Below, one piece after another: positions 56,319-64,000 of a DNA stretch of 64,000 bases. This DNA comes from Mesostigma viride (taxonomy: Eukaryota; Streptophyta; Mesostigmatophyceae; Mesostigmatales; Mesostigmataceae): assembly GCA_009746045.1 (NCBI GenBank), contig RPFO01000199.1, forward strand, positions 884,898 through 948,897, written 5' to 3'. Within the stretch, counting starts at the first letter, position 1, and each line of letters opens with the position of its first letter. A model generated the notes under the pieces. That model saw only the letters and a program-made list of their open reading frames with translations, searched no databases and was not told the origin of the DNA. The position numbers were made by a program, and so were the translations under genes.

Positions 56319-56525
56319 CGCGCCTCCGCTGCCCAGAGTCACGCCGGGACACCCACTTTATAATTGTGTACATAGGTACCTTTCATCCCTAATTGATGAT
56401 GCACAGCAAGATGGGGGCAGGGACCAACCCCTTCTCTTGAAAGGTAGGTCATACGTACTGCTCGCTGCCCACTGCATGGGAGAGTCTAGCAACTGCTCAT
56501 ATGTGGGTGCATGTAATAAATAAAT

Positions 56526-56675
56526 AAATTAATTATAATTAAATTAGCACGTGACTGCGTCACCTGGGTGCCAATAAGGAACCTTCAACCCCTATACACA
56601 ATGAGAAGGATAGGGGGCGCCCTAGCTGCCACAATGAAAGTGGGCAGGCCACATAGCTGATAGCGCGCTCTTTCG
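56526..56675 (+). repeat. Short dispersed repeat, copy 4
   Basis: Same family as 21,088 and 37,268: (AAT)-rich left end, GCACGTGACTGCGTCACCTG, GTGCCAATAAGGAACCTTCA, the GGCGCC block and the GTGGGCAGGCCACA block. Confidence 0.75.
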
Positions 56676-56735
56676 ATCCACCACAGCAGGGTACTGGGGC
56701 GCAACATTGTGGGTGCAATACAAACATAAGTCGGG

Positions 56736-56806
56736 TAAGTAAGCACTTGCGTGTCATGCGCATGCATGGGCATGCCACAGAGTATACGATGCTAATCTCA
56801 TTAGAA
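56736..56806 (-). mobile_element. Short LINE 3'-end fragment
   Basis: About 70 bp matching the LINE 3' end at 9726-9800 (GTAAGTAAG tail, TGTCATGCGCA, GCATGCCAC.GAGTA, GCTAATCTCATTAGAAAA). Strongly 5'-truncated. Confidence 0.75.
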
Positions 56807-57039
56807 AATATATATTCATTGAGAATGATAAATTTACAGAGGTGAGATTGGCATGCAACATTAGAAAAACCCCGAAACGAAGAACCCTAAATAAAATATT
56901 AGTAATCTGACATGGGCATGCAAGGATCACGCCAGCTGCACAACTTAGGTACAACTATAACTACGACACGCAGCAACATCGCTGCCCCCATCACTATACT
57001 TTTCGTCCGAGGGTGGTAAAAAGCATCCGAGGAGTAAAT

Positions 57040-57480
57040 TACGAGGTGGTAAGTTACTCCGCTTTTACTCTTACCGTTTGCATACGAGTTCGGATCTTTC
57101 TCGTATAAGCTACGAGTTAGATCCGAGGTAAGATCCGACGTCGTAATTTACGAGGTAGTAATTTACGAGGTAGTAATTTACGAGGTAGTAATTTACGAGG
57201 TAGTAATTTACGAGGTAGTAATTTACGAGGTAGTAATTTACGAGGTCGTAATTTACGAGGTAGTAATTTACGAGGTAGTAATTTACGAGGTCGTAATTTA
57301 CGAGGTAGTAGTGTACGAGGTAGTAATGTACGAGGTAGTAATTTACGAGGTAGTAATTTACGAGGTAGTAGTGTACGAGGTAGTAATGTACGAGGTAGTA
57401 ATGCGCGAGGTAGTAACTTACGAGGTAGTAATTTACGAGTTGATAGTCTACGAGCGGTTAAATTACGAGTTGGTAACTTA
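57040..57480 (+). repeat. 15-bp subterminal array (TAATTTACGAGGTAG)
   Basis: About 20-25 tandem copies of ACGAGGTAGTAATTT, degenerating at both edges into ACGAGTT and TCCGAGG forms. The related motif TCCGAGG occurs at the very terminus. This is the position and density expected for accessory-protein binding sites in CACTA elements, but with a motif unrelated to the GTGAGAAA of the first element. Confidence 0.85.
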
Positions 57481-57902
57481 CGTGCAGACCTCTACATATC
57501 GTAATTTACAAGTTGTAACTTAAGATGTAGTTGTCTACTCTATACTATGTTTTTAATTTGTGCAATGTCCATCATCATTCATTTCATGAAATGAGCCTAA
57601 AAGAGTTTATTATTTCATATTTAAGCATAAAACAAAGTTTTTGTCTTAACTTCACCAATATGTCTTCATTCTCACATTTCAGCCGATGTCCTTGTCGCAT
57701 TTATAATACATTGAAACTCTAACACAAGACATCAAGGAGACAACCATCGCAGGCCAGAAATCGGGAGAATCCGGAGCATGGTAGCACAAGACATGATCAG
57801 ATAACCAAGTCGGCTGATGACATCCTTAAATATTTATTGGCTTTGCTATCATCCATTGGATTGCGTGACAAACTCGCTCGAGGCACCAATGGGTGGGGTC
57901 TT

Positions 57903-59186
57903 CTACAAAGGTGCTGACTGGGGCTCGGCCGGCAGTGAGTGCGTGACATCCCCGCTCGCGGCGCCGATGGGTGTGGTCTCCTCGGCAGGTGCTGATGTGC
58001 GCTCGCTTGGTGCGCTCGAGGCGCCGATGCTTGCGCGGGAGTGCGAGTTTGCGCTTGCGTCAGAGTAGGGCCACGGGTTGTTTATGTTGTCGAACAAGAC
58101 ACGCGTTGGCACATTCCGGTAGGAAGCACGCGTCCTCGCCACCTCCTTGAAACATTCGTCCACGTCGTCCCACTCGCGCCTTGGCCCAGTCCGCATCAGG
58201 CTCAGCTTCAGGGACGCCTCGCGCACCTTCTTCTTGTCCCAGCACTTGGAGGCGATGTCTTCCCAATCTTCCCACAGCTCAGGCCGCTTGTCCCGCACCT
58301 CCTGCTTGTGGTGTCATCATCACACGGCAAGTACATTCATTTTAACCATGCATGCATTGAACAAACAATATAAGTCATTGTTGGCATACAAAAACTAAAT
58401 GTAGTGACATGCAGTATAGGCCTATGTACCAATGTGTTAAAGAAAGTAAGCGCATGCCACGAAACAATGATAAGAAGGCTGCTTACCTGCACCGTGAAGT
58501 GCAACATCTTCAGATAGTACAAAAGTACCACGCGGGCGAAGTCCTCCTTCAGCCATGCTGGAAGGTCTGCGTACTTCTTGATGCGATTGGTGGTGGCCGT
58601 CCCCACCAACCACGGCGTGTAGTCGTCAGACACCCGCATGAGGCCAAACTTGAACAAGTTGGACCGGTGGTTGGCCAGGCGCTTGATCAGCGCAGCCCGG
58701 ACTTGAACGTAATCCTCCGCAGGAACCGAGTCGGCGGGGCTTCTCACGATGCCCGACTCCTGGAAGAACATGGCGATCGCGCCACGCAGACCCATCTCCC
58801 TGACGGACCGCTCCTGGTCCAGCTGAACCTCTTTCCCGACATCACCGCGAATGGACAAGCAATGACGGGAGAGGTGTTCGACAGCTGCCGAAAAAGCTGG
58901 GGTCGTCTTCTGCAAACGTGCAATGTGCAAGATAGAGAAAGTGCGAAGTTAGAAATCTGGAATAATGAATCGTGTAAAGCAAAAAAGTTCAGCAAATAAG
59001 CTATAAAATGCGTAATGTGCTACCCACGAAATTCCTGGGCAGTTTGGTGCCCAGTCGCGTCATGAGACTGGCGACGTCTTGTCTCAATGCCGCCACCTCC
59101 TGCCTGAGGCCCTCCTCCGCCCTGTTGGCCGCGATTTGCAAGTTCCTGCCGGCGGAGGTTGGCCGGTGCATCCGGGGGGGCGCCAT
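57903..59186 (-). CDS. CACTA accessory-type protein, divergent to the transposase
   Basis: Exons (minus order): 59,186-59,028; 58,909-58,487; 58,301-57,903; all junctions in phase 0 (TTC|GTGGGT, TTTGCAG|AAG; CAG|GTAAGC, AAGCAG|GAG). About 326 residues from ATG 59,186. The N-terminus has a likely coiled coil (AANRAEEGLRQEVAALRQDV), followed by helical regions (GLRGAIAMFFQESG, DLPAWLKEDFARVVLLYYLK, LWEDWEDIASKCWDKKKVRE) and a Ser/Ala/Pro-rich tail. Another ATG at about 59,330 starts MAPKLKKKAMM and an SESESES-type acidic stretch. Joining the two needs a one-base change in a four-G run near 59,255, so either the start is downstream or the sequence has an error. No family is recognised. Its position fits the second gene of CACTA elements, whose product binds the subterminal repeats (as TNPA does), but DNA binding is inference. 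Confidence 0.6.
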
Positions 59187-59595
59187 ATCGTCGTCCTCGC
59201 CGGAGGACGACGAGGAAGAGGAATCGGATTCGGATTCGGATTCGGAGGAAGGGGCGGCTTTTCTTGCGCCGCCGGCCGATGTCCTCCTCCTCCCGCGACA
59301 TCATGGCCTTCTTCTTGAGCTTGGGCGCCATAGAAACTGATGAGCTGCGCGTAAACGTCAACTGGAGTCACCTACGGTGGTGAAGACGTGAAGGCGCACT
59401 TTCAAATTTCGCGTGCACTCCTGGTGCACTGTCAAATTTCGCGTACACACGTGGTTGCAGCCATCCGACGGCTACAACCCCAGTGGTCAGGGGCAAACCA
59501 AACATCGCACGGTACACGTTCTTGCGGCATCGCTGTCAGGTCACCCTAAACGCGGCAACCCGCTGTTATACTGGCGGCAGTTGTGTACCACCCCC

Positions 59596-59913
59596 CTCCT
59601 TCCCACGGCAGGTACGCAGCGACTCGCTGTTGTGCTGGCTGCAATTGTGTATCACTTGTACGGTATTTGTGTATCACTTGTACGGTATTTGTGTATCACC
59701 CTCCTTCCCACGGCAGGTACGCAGCGACCCGCTGTTGTCCTGGCTGCAATTGTGTATCACTTGTACGGTATTTGTGTATCACTTGTACGGTATTTGTGTA
59801 TCACCCTCCTTCCCACGGCAGGTACGCAGCGACCCGCTGTCGACCTGGCTGCAATTGTGTATCACTTGTACGGTATTTGTGTATCACTTGTACGGTATTT
59901 GTGTATCACCCCC
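59596..59913 (+). repeat. 105-bp minisatellite in the divergent promoter region
   Basis: Three copies, each starting CTCCTTCCCACGGCAGGTAC and holding two CACTTGTACGGTATTTGTGT sub-repeats. They lie between the divergent accessory gene and the transposase (start 60,087), so they may act as shared regulatory repeats or accessory-protein sites. Confidence 0.85.
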
Positions 59914-60086
59914 CTCCTTCCCGCGGCAGTTGTGTACCACCTTCGGTTTAGTTAGGTATTGGTGTAAGCCTCGTGTTGTAATTGCTGTACGTCCATGGCG
60001 TTTGTTGCAACTGGAGGTGTATACAATATTAATGGGACGACACTGCATGGCAACGATGCGCACGGAATTGTCAGCCTGACAAGCAA

Positions 60087-63000
60087 ATGAGCTGGCTGAA
60101 GACTCGTCGATCTCAGGCATATTACAAGTCCCCCCAAAAGTCGTTCGTAGGTGAGGCCATTGAACGTTCTCGTCGTCAGGCACCCTTCTCGTTCCCCGAT
60201 ATCGGTCCACAACCGCTCGTCGCGCGCCCCAATGTCGGTGCCTCCTGGTCCGTTCCCAGCGGCGGGAACGACGGAGCCAAACGGCGAAGGCTGTTTGGTG
60301 AGCCACGCCAGGAATGCCCGCAAGGTGAACAGCTGTTGAAGACCGCCGAAGCTGTTGAAGTGGCTGAAGTGGATACACGGTCGCCGGAGCCCGATGCGGC
60401 GGGCATGGAAGGCGTAGAGCCTGCTGAGCCGCGCCCTGATGACTCAATGGAGGAGGAATGGGGGGCGATGGCGGAGGAGGAGTTTACGGCAGACGGTGGG
60501 GCAGGGGGGGCGATGGCGGAGGAGGGGCTTACGACAGACGGTGGGGGAGGAACGGCTGGTGATGTTGAGGCCGGCGCCGGCCGTGCATCAAGAAACCCAT
60601 GGGCATGGTCTAAGCCGTTGTCTGGGAACGCGGATTTTACACAGGCTTCGCTTTTCTGCATAGCCACGGAGTTTGGTCTTCCTGATAAGTGCATCGAAGC
60701 GTTTCAGGAACTGGCGAAGCACCCACAATACAGTGTGACCAGCCACGGGGAGTTCGGCGTGGCTAGGAGACGGTCATTGGAGAAGGGCCTGCCCCTTGCG
60801 GACGCACTGACTGTGAATTGGGTCCCAGCGGAGGCAGAGGGCGATCCTTTGCGTGAGGCAGTCAAGTTCACTTACATCAGCATACAGTCAACGCTATCCG
60901 CTCTGCTGCAGAATGAGTCGTTCACGGGGAAACTGTTGCTAGAACACGAGATGAATGAGGATCGGCGTGTGTGGACTTTCAATCAGACCCAGTTTTACAA
61001 CACCCATCCAACAGTTCAACAACAGGAGGTGCAGCTTCCCGCCTTGGCAGCAAGTTCCAGTGAGAAGCGGCAGAGTGTCGTCCGCATTGGGGACACCATC
61101 ATGGTGTTAATGGACAACAACAAGGGGCAGCGAAAGCGAGAAGAACTTTGCCTTGTCCGCGCTGTCTTCATGCAAGTAAACGCTGACGGTACTCGTGAGC
61201 CATGGGCGAAAGTCCGGTAAGTGGCACGGATGGTGCTTTTGTGTCGATGTACACTCATCATGATATGCCCTTGGGATTGCACATGCTGAGTTAATTGCAT
61301 TCTGCTGAAAACAGATTGGTGTCTGTCCGGGCTCCCTTGTTGGTTGGTACCAGTTGACCACTATAAACTGCCGTAATGGGCATGCATCCGGGCCAGTGCA
61401 AGCATGGTTATTAAACTGGGTTGTGGGAAGTGCAATGTTTGCACCATATATCAAGTATGATGACAGTGTTTATGCAGCAATGTGGTGTGTTTAGAGACCA
61501 AATAATGTCGTAGCCTTTTTGGTCCTGCATGAGCGCAAAGTTCCGAACACTATTTTCCCGAGGTTAGCCACTCCTCGGCATCCTCGGCATCCTAAATTGA
61601 GACCACGCATGCGCAGGATGACACAGAGTGCACTACATTTGGTGGGAGGATATTGACGTGTGCACGTCCAGCACGCTTGGATGGATCTAGTATTGTATAT
61701 TGATGACAATCCTATAGTATTTGCCCGCCGTCATGATGCCTGCAGGTTCTTCTACCGCGCAAGGGATTGTCCGGGGGGACCGTACCGCGGGATGCCGATC
61801 GTGTCAGTGAGGTCTTCTGGACGAAGCATGAGCAGGAGATCTCTTTACTGAACTACGGGGGTCACATTGACGTGGTTGGCGTCCGTAAGTGGAGGAAATT
61901 TGCCGAGGCTGACCGAGAGGGCGGGCGAGTGTTCTTCATGCGCAGGTCGTACAACCTGTCCCCGGACAAGCCTCGGTACAAGAGGCTGAGATTCTCTAGA
62001 TGGGAAGCCGAATTCCGCTGTTACCGCCCTTCTAAGGATGGTCTACGCATCCTATATTTGGTAGTGGCGTTGTGGGATGACTCATTTGAGGAGTATCTCC
62101 ATCGGCATGGGACGCTGGAAGCGCATTTGTTCACTGTTCTGAACATCGAGCGCGCCGACAACAAGTCAAGAGACATGATCTTCCCCATCACCGTGAGAGA
62201 TACACATGTGCCACGAGAGGCAGTCCTTGAGTGTCTTGTGGAGGACATGGATGCGATGGCAGAGGGCGTGCCCATGCTTGTGAAGTTTCCCAATACGCCA
62301 ATGGAGCGGTGGGAAATCCGTGTCGCGAACCTGAACGTGATGGATTCGGCCGCCCGCAACGGCGCGATGGGGCACAAGGGTTGCACCGGCGACAAAGTGA
62401 GTGATGTTGTCACGTAGCTTGGTTCGGGGTGCTGCCCATGTGACCTTGATGTATTGGGAAGCTGTGTTGGTTTGTTATCACCGTAACCATCAGGCCTTCT
62501 TTTATTTCTGCGTACCTTGGTGTGCGGCGCATTGTGGGTGTGTGCGCCACTGCAGGGATGCCCCTTTTGCAACGTTCACCACGACGACTGGGCGGATGCG
62601 ACGGTGGACGTGGCGGAGTACATGCGCAGTGAGAAGCAAACGGCGGAAATATTGGAGGAGATGGAGGGCATGGCGACGGCCACGGCACGGAAAGAGAAGG
62701 CGAAGGAGACCGGGGTGATGTATCAGCCGCTGTGGCCTTGGCGGGATCTTCGATTCTTTGACCGCTACCGGCAGTATCCGATGGATATCTTTCACAATCT
62801 GACGTTGGGTCTATGTAAGCAGGTGGCTCGCTACCTCGAGGAGGATGGAATTCCCACTCGCCAGCACCCGGAGTTGGATGCTTGGGTAAGCGCACACCCC
62901 ACGCGCGTCGGGAGCCGGCTGCCGCAGGGGAAAGCTTTTACCTTGTATCCACATTACAAGGGAATGGAGCTGCTGACCCTACTGTTCCAAATGCCTTTTG

Positions 63001-64000
63001 CACTTCCCATGCTGCTGCTGAGGAGGCGGAATGAGGGAGATGATAAGGAGAAAAGGAAGGCCCGGCGGATCAGCAAGATGGTGATGCACCTCGCCAAGTG
63101 GGCGCAGATGATGCTTGGTCCCGTTACGTCTCCAATCTACAACTTGGCTGCTGACAACGTCTACGCCACTTTTCAAGAGTGTTTCGGCACCTTGTGGCCG
63201 CGTGGCAGCCTTGCAGGAAAGGGTCCTGGGGCAATGGCTGAGGCAGCGGATGGCGACGAAAAGAAGAAAAACGCGGAGAAGAAGAAGAAGAACGCGGAGA
63301 AGAAGAAGAAGAGGATGGCACGCCAAGACAATGCCGCCAGCCATAACGTCCACATACCGCGCCATGCTTTGGCACAGACTGACGATGTGGGTCGTATCTG
63401 GTCCTTGGGCCCGCATGAATTTGAGGGGTACCACTTATTCCTGAAATCTCTCATGGAGTCGATGGCCAAATGCCACAGCAAGGAGCCGGGGCGTTACTTG
63501 CTGCAGAAACTACAGGGCTACTTGGCGTGGCAGTCAATGCTGGTTAAGGAGACATCCCAGCTCGATGAACGCGTGCTGCAAACCTTGCAGGAAAGCAGGA
63601 TGTTCAACAAGCTGTATCCCAAAGCGGCCGCGACTGGTAGTGGCGCGAGTGGCGGTCCTTCTGGGCGGGAGGTGTGGGTGCGGCAAGGGGCGACTTTTCC
63701 AACGGTCATACACGAGCGCTGCGCGTTGGGGCGCATCGAGCAGGTGAGGAAACGCATGGGCGCTGTTGCTATGGCTGCGCTGGCGCTAGGGCTAGGGCAT
63801 TCCTTGGTGTGCTGGGCCGACCCAGCATTTCCGTTCATATGCCCAGGCTAACAACGGCACTTGTGTGTTTTGCATGTGGTGCTGTGTGTGTGCAGGTCAT
63901 GGGGGGCATGCCTTGCGGCCGTAACCCTAAGTCAACACCTACGTTGGCGGAAATTGGCGCTGACAAGCAGACGGTGGACGAGCTTCTCGCCCCGCTGGGC
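60087..64000 (+). CDS. CACTA-type transposase with BAH-like domain, 3' incomplete
   Basis: Exons: 60,087-61,216; 61,746-62,396; 62,556-63,743; 63,896 to window end (open). Donors are CG|GTAAGT, AAA|GTGAGT and CAG|GTGAGG; acceptors are all TGCAG. N-terminal region: MSWLKTRRSQAY, acidic/Gly-rich linker. BAH-like domain across intron 1: VRIGDTIMVLMDN, LCLVRAVFMQVNADG, AKVRFFYRARD, VSEVFWTKHEQEISLL, HIDVV. Core: LRILYLVVALWDDSFEEYLH, the MDSAARNGAMGHKG-C...GCPFC pattern typical of CACTA cores before a Cys pair, then DRYRQYPMDIFHNLTLGLCK (conserved D..H segment) and a Lys-rich tract. Exon 2 needs one extra G in the six-G run at 61,773-61,778 to link RARDCPGG and TVPRDADRVSEV in frame, so this is a frameshift or a base-calling error. 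The family assignment rests on motif pattern and the CACTA terminus. BAH modules bind histones or nucleosomes, which suggests chromatin-guided integration (inference). Confidence 0.7.

Larger units (their letters stand above)
56992..64000. mobile_element. CACTA DNA transposon, copy 2, left part (runs off window)
   Basis: Starts CACTATACTTTTCGTCCGAG at 56,992. Inside this end is a dense 15-bp subterminal array (57,040-57,480). A minus-strand accessory gene (57,903-59,186 or longer), a short intergenic region with 105-bp repeats, and a plus-strand transposase with at least four exons follow. A segment at 57,732-57,785 is shared with the CACTA element at 3.1-7.3 kb. The right terminus lies beyond the window, so the target-site duplication and full TIR cannot be checked here. 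Gene content and arrangement suggest a potentially autonomous copy apart from possible single-base frameshifts. Confidence 0.75.

Overview
This looks like nuclear DNA from a GC-rich eukaryotic microbe, most plausibly a green alga (chlorophyte/prasinophyte type). Coding exons are GC-rich, and introns are GT-AG with GTGAGT/GTAAGT/GTGGGT donors and TGCAG-type acceptors. Intergenic DNA is more AT-rich, tandem repeats are abundant, and APE-type LINEs, hAT and CACTA transposons are present. There are no bacterial operons, Shine-Dalgarno sites or CRISPR arrays. The organism assignment is inference from style only.

Layout: 1-2.04 kb holds a 31-bp minisatellite merged with a minus-strand CxxC protein. 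3.14-7.31 kb is a rearranged CACTA transposon with CACTA...TAGTG ends and subterminal GTGAGAAA arrays. 7.34-12.27 kb is a decayed LINE (endonuclease plus reverse transcriptase) split by a hAT element, which itself carries a reversed 3' fragment of the same LINE family with a 16-bp target-site duplication. 12.3-13.4 kb holds more LINE tail fragments. 14.38-32.05 kb is occupied by an alpha/beta hydrolase gene resembling isoprenylcysteine methylesterase (ICME) on the minus strand. Its introns are almost entirely microsatellite, one of them 4.9 kb long. An N gap (23,877-24,000) and a near-identical second copy of the central exons suggest two unmerged overlapping contigs of one locus.

32-41.5 kb is gene-poor and full of LINE fragments, a TIR-like element and short dispersed repeats. 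41.59-52.28 kb is a large palindrome of two ankyrin-repeat genes pointing away from each other. The right gene is complete; in the left one the 5' part is replaced by sequence from the ICME-gene upstream region. 52.8-56.3 kb consists of TTCG/ATTC microsatellites and a tandem duplicated unit. 56.99-64.0 kb is the left part of a second, much more intact CACTA element. It has a family-specific 15-bp subterminal array, a minus-strand accessory gene and a divergent plus-strand transposase with a BAH-like domain, which continues past the window end.

How things fit together: the only clearly cellular genes are the ICME-like hydrolase and the two ankyrin genes. Most remaining recognisable coding sequence belongs to transposons. 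No new defence or metabolic system was seen. The most interesting items are the BAH-domain CACTA transposon with its divergent partner gene, the hydrolase gene with giant microsatellite introns, and the palindromic ankyrin pair that appears to be undergoing gene conversion.
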